Shown here: positions 19,000 through 29,113 of the stretch, one piece after another
Layout: each line of letters opens with the position of its first letter
How positions within the stretch are numbered: position 1 is the first letter of the stretch
Source: Antrihabitans auranticaus
GTDB taxonomy: Bacteria; Actinomycetota; Actinomycetes; Mycobacteriales; Mycobacteriaceae
Assembly: GCF_016481275.1 (NCBI RefSeq)
Contig: NZ_JAEMNW010000001.1
Coordinates: forward strand, 1,054,001 to 1,118,000
DNA length: 64,000 nt
Direction: 5' to 3'
The notes under the pieces: model-generated
Told to the model about the DNA's origin: nothing
The model's input: the letters and a program-made list of their open reading frames with translations, nothing else
Database searches by the model: none
Program-made: the position numbers and the translations under genes

Positions 19000-20835
19000 C
19001 TACGAGGTCAACTGCGATGCGAATTCGCGGTGCCAGACCTCGAGTGAAAGTAGCGTCCAGATCCGGGGCTGCTCGTTGCGATCGCCCGATGAGTGGTCCT
19101 CGAGCAGGCGGCGGACAGCGGCACGGTCGAAGGTCTCCCCGACGAAAGACGACGGCGCCGTCAGCAGGTCGAACGCCATGTCACGCAGGCCCCCACGGAA
19201 CCACGCGTCGAGTGGCACCTTGAAGCCGATCTTCTCCCGATCTACGACGTCGTCGGGAAGATGTTTGCGCGCAACCTCTTTCACCACCCATTTGGACGTA
19301 CCGCGCCGCACCTTCACGTTGCTGGGCAAGCTGAAGGCGAGCTCGACCAACCGGTGGTCGAGGAAGGGCGGCCGCAGCTCGAGTGAAGCGGCCATCGACA
19401 TGCGGTCACCGCGCTCGAGCAAGTTGTCGGCAAGCCAGGTGTGTGTGTCGGCATACAGCATGCGGCGCAATGCGTCGCCGCGACCGTCGGTGTACGGATC
19501 GAGGACCGATCGCGTTGCCGGCCGACCCAGTAGCTGGTCACGCTCTCTGGACGTGAAGGGAGCGAACCAGCCGCGCATGCGCTCTGCATAGCTAGGCTCC
19601 GAAATCGCCCGCACCGCAACACCGAATCGCGCCTTGGCAGCAGGCAATCTCTCCTCTACTACGCGCAGCGCGGAACCGGGCACTAAGCCCGACCATCTAG
19701 TGGCACGGGCGTACCGATACTTGGGATAGCCGCCGAACAACTCGTCGCTGCCCTCGCCGGACAGCACGACCTTGACTTCCTCGCGCGCCAGTTCCGCCAG
19801 CCGGTATACCGCGACGTCTGCCGGCTCGGACAACGGCGCATCCCGATGCCAGCTCAGTCTTGCCAGGTTCTTCTGAAAATCGTCAGCGGTTACTTCCACT
19901 TCGTGATGCTCGCTGCCGACGATCTCGGCGACCTTGCGTGCCCACGACGTTTCGTCCATCCGTTCGTCGCCGAAACCGGCCGAGAAGGTGTGAAAGGTGC
20001 CGCCATGGCGCTCGTGGGCAACAAGGGCGCTGATCAAGCTGCTGTCCAGACCGCCAGACAGGTATGCCCCGACGGGAACATCGGCGACGAGGGCATCCTG
20101 CACAGACGCGGTGAGCGCCTTGTCGACCAGGTCCACCGCCTCAGCGGGACCCACCCTTGCGGCTTTCGACTCACGCGGTAGCGCCCAGTACTGCTCGATC
20201 CGCACGCCGCCGCCGGCATCGACAACCAGGCGGTGACCCTGTGGAACTTTGCGGACACCGTCGATGAACGTGAACGGTGCAGGCACTGACCGATGCGCCA
20301 GATAGTCGTGCAGGCTCTCCTGATCGACGCCGCGCCGGGGTATCGCGGGCAGCAGCGCTTTGATCTCGGACGCGAACGCGAAGAGATCCGAATCGACGTA
20401 GTAGTACAGGGGTAGTACGCCGAGTCGGTCGCGCACCAGATGAGTCTCGGCCGTCGTCGAGTCGTGGATGGCGTACGCAAATTGGCCGCGGAGCTTGTCG
20501 ACCGCCGTGATGCCGAAATTTTCGTACAGCGCGAGAAGGACTTCCGTGTCGCCGTCGGTCTGAAATGGATAGTTCAGATCACGGCGCAGTTGCTTGTAAT
20601 TGAGGATCTCGCCGTTGAAGGCGATGTGCGTGGTGCCGCTGGCGCCGGCCATCGGCTGCGGCGAACCCGCCAAGTCGATGATCGACAGCCGCGTGTGTGC
20701 GAAGCCGACGGCACCGTGGACCCAGAAGCCGTTGTCGTCCGGGCCGCGATGCTCGAGGCGATGCGCCATCTCGGCCAGCAGGCCGCGATCGACGGGCTGT
20801 CCGTCGAACCGGCGGATGCCCGCTATGCCGCACAT
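19000..20835 (-). CDS. AsnB-like glutamine-dependent amidotransferase (asparagine synthase family)
   Basis: 611 residues. The N-terminal Ntn glutaminase domain starts with Cys2 (MCGIAGI) and has RGPDDNG and FNGEILN. The C-terminal synthetase domain has the ATP-pyrophosphatase loop LSGGLDSS (residues 259-266) and LSGEGSDELFGGYPKYR. It would use glutamine-derived ammonia and ATP to amidate a carboxylate. Family members in exopolysaccharide loci probably amidate a uronic acid or amino-acid substituent rather than make free asparagine. That fits the uronate dehydrogenase at the start of this locus but is inference. It converges on the aminotransferase gene 9 bp away and has no partner on its 5' side. 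Confidence 0.85.
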   Translation of the reverse strand: MCGIAGIRRFDGQPVDRGLLAEMAHRLEHRGPDDNGFWVHGAVGFAHTRLSIIDLAGSPQPMAGASGTTHIAFNGEILNYKQLRRDLNYPFQTDGDTEVLLALYENFGITAVDKLRGQFAYAIHDSTTAETHLVRDRLGVLPLYYYVDSDLFAFASEIKALLPAIPRRGVDQESLHDYLAHRSVPAPFTFIDGVRKVPQGHRLVVDAGGGVRIEQYWALPRESKAARVGPAEAVDLVDKALTASVQDALVADVPVGAYLSGGLDSSLISALVAHERHGGTFHTFSAGFGDERMDETSWARKVAEIVGSEHHEVEVTADDFQKNLARLSWHRDAPLSEPADVAVYRLAELAREEVKVVLSGEGSDELFGGYPKYRYARATRWSGLVPGSALRVVEERLPAAKARFGVAVRAISEPSYAERMRGWFAPFTSRERDQLLGRPATRSVLDPYTDGRGDALRRMLYADTHTWLADNLLERGDRMSMAASLELRPPFLDHRLVELAFSLPSNVKVRRGTSKWVVKEVARKHLPDDVVDREKIGFKVPLDAWFRGGLRDMAFDLLTAPSSFVGETFDRAAVRRLLEDHSSGDRNEQPRIWTLLSLEVWHREFASQLTS

Positions 20836-21447
20836 GTCATGTCCTTCGCCACCAGCGCCCCAAGTTCTCGGAAGTCGAACTCACCACAACATCTTGACAG
20901 ACCGGGGTATTGCACGCCCGCGTGCTCGGAAAATCGAGGGCGGAACGGCGCAGGTCGTCCGGACGGGCGCACACGTCGCATCCGTCCGGCCGAGTGCGGC
21001 TGCGTGGCGACGCCCACGTTCTCAGCAGGGCTGCGAAGGGAGGTCGGGCGCGCATAACGAGAACGTTTCTCGCACAGACACAATTGGAAAACACGCTCCC
21101 GCTAGGGTCTTTTGGCACTAATTCCTGTGGTAGAAAAGCCTTCGACGAATCTCGTTGAACCACAACGCCAGGAAGCGAGCCGGGGGCGCATCGCGCGGAT
21201 CAGCGGTGCAAAACGCACAGACTCAGAGTTTGTTTTCGGGCAGAAAAAGATGATGCGCGTAAACCTTTGCAGCCGTTAGCAATCTAACGCTGCACGTTCA
21301 GTCGCGGATCGGAAACGCCACTGTCACAATAAGGCTGCGATCGATCGGAGGCAGTAGCGGTTGATCCGCGCTGTCCGAAAAGCTTGTTGCGGGCCGGGGC
21401 CCCCGTGGATCCTCACGGATCATTCGCACAGATCGAACGGTGGTCTC
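20836..21447 (+). other. 612-bp intergenic region
   Basis: No convincing gene on either strand; the short frames here have no recognisable protein pattern. It separates the AsnB-like start from the secreted lyase start, so promoters for both must lie in it. A GGAGG at 21347-21351 precedes an in-frame TTG at 21361, an alternative lyase start that would add 29 residues before the signal peptide. I saw no match to a riboswitch I know. Confidence 0.6.
21269..21293. promoter_or_regulatory. Inverted repeat/hairpin upstream of the secreted lyase
   Basis: GCAG-C-CGTTAG-CAAT-CTAACG-CTGC: a perfect 6-bp arm pair around a 4-base loop, extended by four more pairs across a single bulged C. No T-run follows, so it is more likely an operator or leader hairpin than a terminator. 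It lies about 155 bp before the lyase start. Function unknown. Confidence 0.4.
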
Positions 21448-22845
21448 ATGCCCAGACGACAGCGCGCGTACAGTCGCGCCTCCGCCCAGAATTGGCTCCG
21501 TCCCGCGTTGCTGCTCACGTCGTCGGCCGCCATTGCTTCTGTGCTGATTGCTGTTTCACCATCCACCGCCAACAGCGCGACTGCGTTGGCATTCGAGACC
21601 GAAGCCATGAGCTGGTCGCCGACCACCGCAGCTGTGCTCGTCAACGACACCAACGCCTCCGGTGGAAAGACTCTGCAGATCACGGTGAACTCCACCGGCA
21701 CAAGGTCTTCTACACTCCCCGCCGGCACCGGCCTGTCGATTCGGGCACGCAGCGACAAATGCATGGGTACACCCACGATGACTGTGACCATCGACGGTGC
21801 GAACGCCACCGCGTTCACAGTGTCGAGCGCAGCCTGGACCGTCTACAAGGTCACGAAGACCATCACCGCCGCGCCACACACAATCAAGATCGCAACGTCG
21901 AACCTCTCGAACCTGATTCTCTGCAGGCGCGCAATCTATCTCGACACTGTTTCGGTCGAAATCGTTGTTCCGCCCACGACGACAACGACGCCACCCCCGA
22001 CCACAACCACTCCGCCCCCGACTACTACGACTCCACCGCCCACCACGACGACTCCCCCGCCGACCACGACCGTTGCGGCAGGAACCCCGATCTTCACCGG
22101 CGACTACGAGACTGGTGATCCCAGCCAGTGGGCCGTGTGCCAGACCAAGTTCATCAACGGGCCGTGCTCGAGCAACAACAACAGCAATTACAGCCTGCAG
22201 GTGCAGAACTCGCAGCGGCGCCAAGGCTCGTTCGCGGCGAGGTTCGAGCTACGCGACGGCGACGTCCCCAGTTTCGGCGGCGGGGAACGCACCGAAGTCG
22301 AGGGCACCGACGCGACCGGCGGTCGCGAAGGTGAAGAGACGTGGTACCAGTGGAGCACCATGTTCACCTCGACCTTCCCGTCGAACCACGCAACCCAGGG
22401 TTGGGGCCTTGTCGCACAGTGGCATCCGTACGGAAGCACTGGATCGCCGCCGGTCTCGATGAACGTCGACGTCGAGAACGGCAAGTGGGGACTGGTCCTC
22501 AACCGGCAGAGCTCACCGGGTACCTACATCGGGGCCTACGTCGTATGGAAGGGTGCCCTGCTGCCAGGAACGTGGCAGGACATCAAGCTGCACATCAAGT
22601 GGTCGGCCAACGACAACGTCGGATACGTCGAGATGTGGCACAACGGCACTCGGCAGACGTTCACCGGCGGGCCGTGCTCAGGCCAGACCCGTTGCACCGC
22701 GCGAACGCTCATCCCCGGCAACGGTGGGACCTATTTCAAGCAGGGCTACTTCCGTGACGCCCGTGTCTCTGGCACCGGCATCGTCTACCATGACGGCTTC
22801 AGAGTCGCCAAAACCGAAGCAGCACTGGGTAGCCCGACTCCGTAA
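21448..22845 (+). CDS. Secreted modular polysaccharide lyase (heparin lyase I-like) with N-terminal beta domain
   Basis: 465 residues. A Sec signal (basic MPRRQR, then a hydrophobic run ending TANSATA) is followed by a small beta-sandwich resembling a carbohydrate-binding module (about 45-170; TLQITVNSTG, MTVTIDGANATAFTV, IYLDTVSVEI). Next comes a Pro/Thr linker of repeated PPPTTTT units, then a lyase domain of about 240 residues (TGDPSQWA, GERTEVEG, WYQWSTMF, WGLVAQWHP, WQDIKLHIKWS, KQGYFRD). These match the PL20/heparin lyase I-like beta-jelly-roll family, which cleaves uronate polymers by elimination. It should be exported and act on the locus's own polysaccharide or on plant/algal uronans. 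Start ATG with GGTGG 5 bases upstream. Convergent with mazG. Confidence 0.8.
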   Translation: MPRRQRAYSRASAQNWLRPALLLTSSAAIASVLIAVSPSTANSATALAFETEAMSWSPTTAAVLVNDTNASGGKTLQITVNSTGTRSSTLPAGTGLSIRARSDKCMGTPTMTVTIDGANATAFTVSSAAWTVYKVTKTITAAPHTIKIATSNLSNLILCRRAIYLDTVSVEIVVPPTTTTTPPPTTTTPPPTTTTPPPTTTTPPPTTTVAAGTPIFTGDYETGDPSQWAVCQTKFINGPCSSNNNSNYSLQVQNSQRRQGSFAARFELRDGDVPSFGGGERTEVEGTDATGGREGEETWYQWSTMFTSTFPSNHATQGWGLVAQWHPYGSTGSPPVSMNVDVENGKWGLVLNRQSSPGTYIGAYVVWKGALLPGTWQDIKLHIKWSANDNVGYVEMWHNGTRQTFTGGPCSGQTRCTARTLIPGNGGTYFKQGYFRDARVSGTGIVYHDGFRVAKTEAALGSPTP

Positions 22846-22852
22846 GTCGCTG

Positions 22853-23737
22853 TCAGCGTGCGGACCAGAACGTCCGCCACTCCTCCGGGCCGAGGGCGGA
22901 GCGGGTACCACGTGCCGTCTCGGCGGCGTCTTCCGCGGCTCTGATCTCGGCTACGAAGGCGAGCACTGCTTTCCGCAGTTCCTCCTCGGCACTGCGCTCA
23001 CCATCGATGACGACCTCCCGCAGAGCCTGCGGGACAAGGTCTTCGGGCAGCCCTCCCCTGGCCGCCCGAACTCGCACTTTTTCTGCCAGCGCTAGCGCGG
23101 GCAAGGCCATCGCAATACCGTCGACGCACGAGCGCCGAGCCTTTTCGGTGGCCTTGCGCTGCTCCCAGGCCCGTTCCTGAGCAGCGATGTCGATCGGGCC
23201 CACAGCCGTGTCGGCCAGGTGCGGGCTGCGGTGTACGAGTTTGGCTACCAGCGCTGCGGCAACGTCGTCGACGGTGAAGGGTGAGACCGATGCCTGCGCG
23301 ATCCGGGAGTGAAAGACGACCTGCAGCAACAGGTCTCCCAGCTCCTCTTTGATTTCCTCCGCATTCCCGGAGCCGACCGCGTCGAGCAACTCGTAGGTTT
23401 CCTCGAGAAGATACGGGCGCAGGGAGTCATGCGTCTGGGTGACTTCCCAGCCGCCGAAACCCCACAGCCTGTCCATCAGCTCGACCGCTTCGAGCAGGCT
23501 GTCACCCGGCACCGTCGGTGCGGCGATCACGCTGTCCCCGTCTGCAATCCGTGCGCGGACCACCTCGTTGCGAGAATCCGTGCTGATCAGCACCGCAGCC
23601 TCGGCGACCGCACTACCGACCCGCGAACGAACCGAATCCGGCACTTCCGCGGTGAACTGCACGGGCCCGCTGAGGAATTCGACGGCATCGAGCGGCACCA
23701 GCGTCGGACGCAGCGGGTCGAGCAGGATCACCGTCAC
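22853..23737 (-). CDS. mazG: Nucleoside triphosphate pyrophosphohydrolase MazG
   Basis: 294 residues. The core (about 95-210) carries the MazG metal-binding helix motifs [12 protein letters not shown] and [21 protein letters not shown], an EEXXE...EXXD arrangement that binds Mg2+. Family members hydrolyse (d)NTPs, including damaged ones, to the monophosphate. The roughly 90-residue N-terminal domain before it is the usual actinobacterial extension. The GTG start overlaps the mfd stop (GTGA), so translation is coupled to mfd. This pairing of a repair-coupling factor with a nucleotide-pool sanitiser is common in actinobacteria. Confidence 0.9.
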   Translation of the reverse strand: MTVILLDPLRPTLVPLDAVEFLSGPVQFTAEVPDSVRSRVGSAVAEAAVLISTDSRNEVVRARIADGDSVIAAPTVPGDSLLEAVELMDRLWGFGGWEVTQTHDSLRPYLLEETYELLDAVGSGNAEEIKEELGDLLLQVVFHSRIAQASVSPFTVDDVAAALVAKLVHRSPHLADTAVGPIDIAAQERAWEQRKATEKARRSCVDGIAMALPALALAEKVRVRAARGGLPEDLVPQALREVVIDGERSAEEELRKAVLAFVAEIRAAEDAAETARGTRSALGPEEWRTFWSAR

Positions 23738-26700
23738 TGCGGGATGCCGCCCGTAAGGTCCACTGCGCCGGGCGCTTTCCCGTCCATCGCGAGCAGGAAG
23801 TCCGCGATGTACTGCAGCAGTTCGACATCGCGTACACGTGCGGCCCCGATTGCATCGGCGACCCGAGGCAGGGGCAACTGCACGACGCCGGTAGCAGCGC
23901 GGTAACCCGCGCTGGGATACAGCCGCTTCAATCGCGTCTGCTTCGAATCGGGCAGGCTGAACGGTGACAGCTTCAAGGTCGTTCCGGCAACAGCCACCTC
24001 GACCACCTCGTAGGTCCGGCACAGCAGCCTCAGTCGAGCGACCGCCACCAGGCGTGCAACTTCGACGGGTAGCGGTCCGTAGCGGTCGATCAACTCTTCG
24101 ATGACTGCCTTGACTTCGGAATCGTCGTTCGCCGCAGCAAGTTTGCGGTAGCCCTCCAACCGCAGCCGATCACTGGTGACGTAATCGGGCGGAATGTGCG
24201 CGTCGACCGGCAGATCTATGCGGACCTCCTTGGGAGCCTCGTCCGTCGTGATCGGCCTGCCGTCGGCTGCCGCGCGATACGCCTCGACCGCTTCACCGAC
24301 GAGCCGCACGTACAGATCGAAGCCGACACCGGCGACGTGGCCCGACTGTTCGGCACCGAGAACGTTTCCAGCGCCACGGATTTCAAGGTCCTTCATCGCG
24401 ACTGCCATGCCCGCGCCGAGGTCGGAGTTCTGCGAAATCGTCGCGAGTCGGTCGTAAGCCGTTTCGGTCAACGGCTTTTCGGGCGGATACAGGAAATAGG
24501 AGTACCCACGCTCGCGGCTACGGCCGACGCGGCCTCGCAACTGATGCAGCTGCGACAACCCCAGCGCATCCGCACGCTCGACGATCAGCGTGTTGGCGTT
24601 GGAAATGTCGAGACCGGTTTCGATGATCGTCGTGCAGACGAGAACGTCGTACTCACGCTGCCAGAAACCCTGGACCGTCCGTTCGAGTGTGTCCTCGTTC
24701 ATCTGACCGTGTGCGACGACGACCCGTGCCTCGGGAACGAGGTCGCGAATTCGCAAGGCCGCCTTGTCGATCGAGCTGACCCGGTTGTGCACGTAGAAGA
24801 TCTGACCGTCACGCAGCAACTCGCGGCGGATCGCGGCGGCGACCTGCTTGTCGTTGTACGCGCCCACGTAGGTCAGCACGGGATGCCGTTCCTCCGGCGG
24901 GGTGAGGATCGTCGACATCTCCCGGATTCCAGCAAGGCTCATCTCGAGCGTGCGCGGAATAGGCGTGGCGGACATGGTCAGAACGTCGACGTGTGTGCGC
25001 AGTGCCTTGATGTGCTCTTTGTGCTCGACGCCGAACCGCTGCTCCTCGTCGACGACCACGAGGCCGAGATCCTTCCAGCGGACACCGGTTTGGAGGAGCC
25101 GGTGCGTGCCGACGACCACGTCGACGGCGCCGTCCTCCATGCCGGCGAGAATCTCCTTGGACTCCGCGGTATGGGTGAATCGAGACAGACCGGCAACTCG
25201 CACCGGGAAGGCCGCCATCCGCTCGGTGAAGGTCTGCAGGTGTTGTTGCGCGAGAAGCGTTGTCGGGACGAGAACAGCGACCTGCTTGCCGTCCTGCACC
25301 GCCTTGAACGCCGCGCGAACCGCGATCTCGGTTTTGCCGTAGCCGACGTCACCGCAGACGACGCGGTCCATCGGGACCGCTTTCTCCATGTCCGCCTTGA
25401 CTTCCGAGATCGCCGTCAGCTGATCGATGGTCTCGGTGAACGCGAACGCGTCCTCCATCTCCTTCTGCCACGGCGTATCCGGCGCGAACGCGTGCCCGGG
25501 CGCCGCCTGGCGTGCCGCGTACAGCGCGACGAGCTCGCCCGCGATCTCGCGAACGGCCTTGCGCGCCTTGCGTTTCGTGTTCGCCCAATCGGAGCCGCCC
25601 AGCTTGCTCAACGCGGGCAATTCGCCGCCGACGTAACGCGACAACTGATCCAGCGAATCCATGGGGACGAACAACCTGTCACCCGGGTGACCACGCTTGC
25701 TCGGCGCGTACTCGATCACCAGATATTCACGCCGCGCACCCCCGATCGTCCGCTCGATCATTTCGACGAAGCGACCGATTCCGTGCTGATCGTGCACGAC
25801 CATGTCACCCGCGTTCAGCGCCAGCGGATCCACCTGGTTGCGACGCTTGGCCGGCAACCGTTTGCCGTCACCCGCCGCCGCGATGCGGTTGCCGGTGAGG
25901 TCGGACTCCGCGATAACGACGATGCCCGCGTCGGCCAGGATCAGGCCACCGGTCAACGAACCGCACAGGACGCCGACCTTGCCGACGACCGGTTCGGCAC
26001 CGGCATCGAGTGGCGCCGCGGCCACGTCGGCTTCGGCAAGTCGCTCCAGGATGCGTTGCGCTGTGCCGTGACCCGCGACGACGATCACTGCCCGACCGCC
26101 ACCGGCGACATGCGCGCGCAGCATCGCGAAAATCGTCGCAAGTTCGGCGTCCGAACCTCGTGCGGTGGGCGCGGCTTGGATATCGAGCGTCGTCAGGTCA
26201 GCGCTGCCGGAGCTCAGTGGGCTGATCGTCCACCACGGGTGGCCGACCTTCTCGGCGCTGTCGCGGACGGCGCGCAGCGTGCGGTAGCCCGACGCCGCGA
26301 GGTCGACCGCCGAGCCGTCGGTCATCTTCATGTTCGACGTGTCGATCGGAGCGGCACCGCCGATCGAAGCTGCCGTCCACGATGCCTCGAGGAATTCCTG
26401 ACCCGTCCGCACGAGGTCTGCAGCGCGGGTCCGGATCTTCTCGGGGTCGCAGAGCAGAACGTGGGCCCCCGCGGGCATTACATCGGTCAGCAGCTCCAAC
26501 TGACCGGGCACGAGCACCGGGATGAGCGCTTCCATGCCCTCGACCGTGATGCCCGTGGCGAGCTTGTCGAGCATCTCGACGAGCGCGGCATCCGCCGGAT
26601 TGTCACGGGCCAGGCTTGCGGCCCGGTCGCGCACGTTTTCGGTGAGCAGCAGCTCACGGCACGGCGGCGCGATCACCGACTCGATCTGCAGATCTGCCAA

Positions 26701-27369
26701 CGAGCGCTGATCGGCGACGGCGAACGCCCGCAGCTCGGTGATCTCGTCGCCCCAGAACTCCACCCGGACCGGATGATCCGCCGTCGGCGAAAACAGGTCG
26801 AGAATGCCACCGCGAACAGCGAATTCGCCGCGCTTACCCACCATGTCCGCACGGACGTAACCGAATTCGACAAGGCGATTGATCAGCCGGTCGAACTCGA
26901 TCTCGGCGCCGATGCGCAGTTCTATCGGCGCGACCTCGCCGAGGCCCGGAGCCATCGGCTGCATCAGCGACCTGACCGTGCTCACGACCACCCGAAGCGG
27001 CGAACCGTAGTTCGCATTGTCGGGCCGGGCAATTCGGCGCAGCACCTGCAGGCGCTTGCCGACGGTATCCGCGCCCGGTGACAGCCGTTCGTGCGGCAGC
27101 GTTTCCCACGACGGGAACTGCGCAACCGAATCGCCGAGAATCGCCTCGAGTTCGGTGGTGAGGTCGTCGGCTTCGCGACCGGTCGCGGTGACCAGCAGGA
27201 CCGGTGCTTTACCTGCGACGACGCTCGTCAGAAATGGCCGGGCAGCGTTGACTGCGACGAGTTCGACAGCCGGGCGCCCGACGAGATCGAGGACCCGGGC
27301 CAACGCCGCGTCTGTAGCGACTGCTGCCGCCAGACCCGCCATCGGCGGATGTATGGAAGGCAACAGCAA
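23734..27369 (-). CDS. mfd: Transcription-repair coupling factor Mfd
   Basis: 1211 residues, full length. The N-terminal UvrB-like module (about 1-480) is followed by the RNA polymerase-interacting domain ([19 protein letters not shown], about 500) and then the RecG-like ATPase: Walker [43 protein letters not shown], and motifs V-VI around [17 protein letters not shown] and [16 protein letters not shown]. The C-terminal autoinhibitory domain ends near GGIPQ. It displaces stalled RNA polymerase and recruits UvrA for strand-specific repair. First gene of the mfd-mazG operon. Confidence 0.97.
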   Translation of the reverse strand: MLLPSIHPPMAGLAAAVATDAALARVLDLVGRPAVELVAVNAARPFLTSVVAGKAPVLLVTATGREADDLTTELEAILGDSVAQFPSWETLPHERLSPGADTVGKRLQVLRRIARPDNANYGSPLRVVVSTVRSLMQPMAPGLGEVAPIELRIGAEIEFDRLINRLVEFGYVRADMVGKRGEFAVRGGILDLFSPTADHPVRVEFWGDEITELRAFAVADQRSLADLQIESVIAPPCRELLLTENVRDRAASLARDNPADAALVEMLDKLATGITVEGMEALIPVLVPGQLELLTDVMPAGAHVLLCDPEKIRTRAADLVRTGQEFLEASWTAASIGGAAPIDTSNMKMTDGSAVDLAASGYRTLRAVRDSAEKVGHPWWTISPLSSGSADLTTLDIQAAPTARGSDAELATIFAMLRAHVAGGGRAVIVVAGHGTAQRILERLAEADVAAAPLDAGAEPVVGKVGVLCGSLTGGLILADAGIVVIAESDLTGNRIAAAGDGKRLPAKRRNQVDPLALNAGDMVVHDQHGIGRFVEMIERTIGGARREYLVIEYAPSKRGHPGDRLFVPMDSLDQLSRYVGGELPALSKLGGSDWANTKRKARKAVREIAGELVALYAARQAAPGHAFAPDTPWQKEMEDAFAFTETIDQLTAISEVKADMEKAVPMDRVVCGDVGYGKTEIAVRAAFKAVQDGKQVAVLVPTTLLAQQHLQTFTERMAAFPVRVAGLSRFTHTAESKEILAGMEDGAVDVVVGTHRLLQTGVRWKDLGLVVVDEEQRFGVEHKEHIKALRTHVDVLTMSATPIPRTLEMSLAGIREMSTILTPPEERHPVLTYVGAYNDKQVAAAIRRELLRDGQIFYVHNRVSSIDKAALRIRDLVPEARVVVAHGQMNEDTLERTVQGFWQREYDVLVCTTIIETGLDISNANTLIVERADALGLSQLHQLRGRVGRSRERGYSYFLYPPEKPLTETAYDRLATISQNSDLGAGMAVAMKDLEIRGAGNVLGAEQSGHVAGVGFDLYVRLVGEAVEAYRAAADGRPITTDEAPKEVRIDLPVDAHIPPDYVTSDRLRLEGYRKLAAANDDSEVKAVIEELIDRYGPLPVEVARLVAVARLRLLCRTYEVVEVAVAGTTLKLSPFSLPDSKQTRLKRLYPSAGYRAATGVVQLPLPRVADAIGAARVRDVELLQYIADFLLAMDGKAPGAVDLTGGIPQ

Positions 27370-27430
27370 ACTCCTGAACGCAGCGGATTTGGGCCGTCGG
27401 ATCGACGGCTATGTCACGACTACAGAGATT

Positions 27431-28108
27431 CTACGGCTCGTAGCGCCGCAAGCGCCGCGCTGCGAACTCCCTGAAGTACGACAGCTTCTCTGCGGGCACC
27501 AGCGACGGCAGCAGGAAGTACCACAACCGCTCGGTGCGCATCGCCATCTCGTCGACCGCATCGGTACCGACCGCGACGACGTGCACTCCCGAAGTCAGTG
27601 CGTGCCACAGGTTGCCGACGACATCGGGATCGAGCGTCGGTTCGAGATCGCCCTGCTCGATCGCCCGCGCCGCGAGTTCACGCTGCGTTTTTCCCCAGAA
27701 GATCGCGATGTTGTCGCCCTGGGTGCCCTTGTAGTCGCCGATCTGATGATTCAGTTTCAGCATTGCCGCAACCATCGGATCCGTACGCGTCAGATCGGCG
27801 ACGACGTAAGAAATGCCGATGCATGCTTCGAGCGCCGGCACACGACTGTCGAAGAAGCCCTTGCACGATTCGGTCAGGCGTTCGTTGCCCTGATCGACGA
27901 CCGCGCGCGCAAGTTCTTCCTTCGAACCGAAGTGGAAATACAGTGCGCCTTTGGTGACATTCGACTGCGCAATGATCTCGCTCAGGCTCGCATTTGCATA
28001 GCCGAGCCTGAGAAATACATCGGCCGCACCAGCCAGCACCGAGTCGCGGGTTATTTCCGCGCGCGCCTGCCTAGCCAATTGTCTCGCCTCGCCATCCCCG
28101 GATAACAC
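27431..28108 (-). CDS. TetR-family regulator, gamma-butyrolactone receptor (ScbR/ArpA)-like
   Basis: 225 residues from the GTG at 28108. The N-terminal helix-turn-helix region (LARQARAEITRDSVLAGAADVFLRLGYANASLSEI, then TKGALYFHFGSKEELA) and a ligand domain with an aromatic-rich C-terminal half match the autoregulator-binding ScbR/ArpA group, which usually senses gamma-butyrolactone-like signals. No butyrolactone synthase (AfsA-type) gene is visible in the window. A TTG nearer the ARQARAE motif (about 28081) would give the length typical of ArpA homologues, so the start is uncertain. Target genes are unknown. Confidence 0.75.
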   Translation of the reverse strand: MLSGDGEARQLARQARAEITRDSVLAGAADVFLRLGYANASLSEIIAQSNVTKGALYFHFGSKEELARAVVDQGNERLTESCKGFFDSRVPALEACIGISYVVADLTRTDPMVAAMLKLNHQIGDYKGTQGDNIAIFWGKTQRELAARAIEQGDLEPTLDPDVVGNLWHALTSGVHVVAVGTDAVDEMAMRTERLWYFLLPSLVPAEKLSYFREFAARRLRRYEP

Positions 28109-28248
28109 CGACGTCCCGAACCGAACAGCACACAAAGGTTGGGTGAACCGTACCACCGGGCGACTTCGTGCCCATGCGATCCTCCAAGGTCAGCCTCCTG
28201 TGTGACAAGCGGGCAACACTCCCCGGGTCATATTTGTAGCGAGGGCAA

Positions 28249-28896
28249 TTATCCAGTGCCCAACTGGGGGTTCGGTTCGAGATTGGTGAGCCCGTTCCAG
28301 CACAAATTCACAAGGTGTGCGGCGACGACTTCTTTCGTCGGCGAACGCTCGTCCAGCCACCATGTCGCGGTCGTCGAAACCATGCCGACGAGTGCCTGGG
28401 CGTATAACGAAGCAAGCGCGGGATCTAGCCCGCGCCTGCTGAAATCTCCGCCGAGAATATGGCTGACCTGGCTTATTGCCTCGTTAAGCAAGCTCGAGTA
28501 GGTACCGTCTGCCGCCGTCGCGCGCTGATCACGAACAAGAATACGAAAGCCGTCGGTGCGCTCTTCGACATACGTCAGCAAAGCGAGCGTGACGCTTTCG
28601 ATCCGTACCCGCGAACGATTCTGGGTCAGCGACGACGTGATCATCTCGTTCAGCGTCGACATCTCGCGATCCACCACAACGGCGTAGAGGCCCTCTTTGC
28701 CACCGAAATGTTCGTAGACAACCGGTTTCGACACATGGGCGCGTTGCGCTACTTCCTCGATGGAAGTCGCGTCGTAACCGCGCTCGGCAAACAGTGTCCG
28801 TGCGATCTCTACCAGTTGCTGCCTGCGCTGAGTTCCGGTCATCCGGGTACGCGGCGCGCGCTCCCCGGCTGCCGCGTTATCGGGTGCGCTCGACAC
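28249..28896 (-). CDS. TetR/AcrR-family transcriptional regulator
   Basis: 215 residues. The helix-turn-helix lies at about residues 20-65 (RRQQLVEIARTLFAERGYDATSIEEVAQRAHVSKPVVYEHFGGKEGLY), a textbook TetR N-terminus; the rest is helical ligand/dimer domain ending NLCWNGL. GTG at 28896 is chosen because it follows a GGGGG ribosome site; the frame remains open upstream without protein-like sequence. Targets and ligand are unknown. A perfect palindrome lies about 77 bp upstream and may be its operator. Confidence 0.85.
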   Translation of the reverse strand: MSSAPDNAAAGERAPRTRMTGTQRRQQLVEIARTLFAERGYDATSIEEVAQRAHVSKPVVYEHFGGKEGLYAVVVDREMSTLNEMITSSLTQNRSRVRIESVTLALLTYVEERTDGFRILVRDQRATAADGTYSSLLNEAISQVSHILGGDFSRRGLDPALASLYAQALVGMVSTTATWWLDERSPTKEVVAAHLVNLCWNGLTNLEPNPQLGTG

Positions 28897-28972
28897 CTGC
28901 AGCCCCCACAGTGTCGTAACGCATGATTCGTCCCTTCGAACAACGTGATCGAAATTTGGGTCCGCAAGAGAC

Positions 28973-28984
28973 CCTATCGATAGG
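28973..28984. promoter_or_regulatory. 12-bp perfect palindrome, candidate TetR operator
   Basis: CCTATCGATAGG, a perfect palindrome in the intergenic region upstream of the TetR gene that ends at 28249. Position and symmetry suit autoregulation. There is no experimental or comparative support, and a 12-mer palindrome can occur by chance. Confidence 0.3.
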
Positions 28985-29113
28985 CACCAGGCTTTTCGCG
29001 AGGCGGTTCGACTATGACGCTTCGACATGCGAGGATCGTTGGCGCAGTGGCGGGCCGATCGGGGCGAGCTGGGGTTGCCTGGCACGATTCGAGACGCTCC
29101 GCGACTCGGGCAA

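Noticed and set aside
20836-21447. Possible c-di-AMP or c-di-GMP riboswitch upstream of the secreted lyase
   Set aside because: I searched by eye for the conserved core sequences of these aptamers and did not find them; only a simple hairpin is present.
21970-22075. Short direct repeats that could suggest a CRISPR-like array
   Set aside because: They are in-frame codons for the PPPTTTT linker of the secreted lyase, with no spacers.
24196-27081. Long open frame (961 codons) on the plus strand opposite mfd
   Set aside because: Arg/Asp/Val-rich low-information translation with no domain, lying entirely antisense to a complete, motif-verified mfd. A codon-bias shadow of high-GC DNA.
28109-28160. 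Candidate ScbR-type operator upstream of the butyrolactone-receptor-like gene
   Set aside because: Only a weak GTG-N8-CAC dyad is present; it does not match the known autoregulatory-element pattern well enough.
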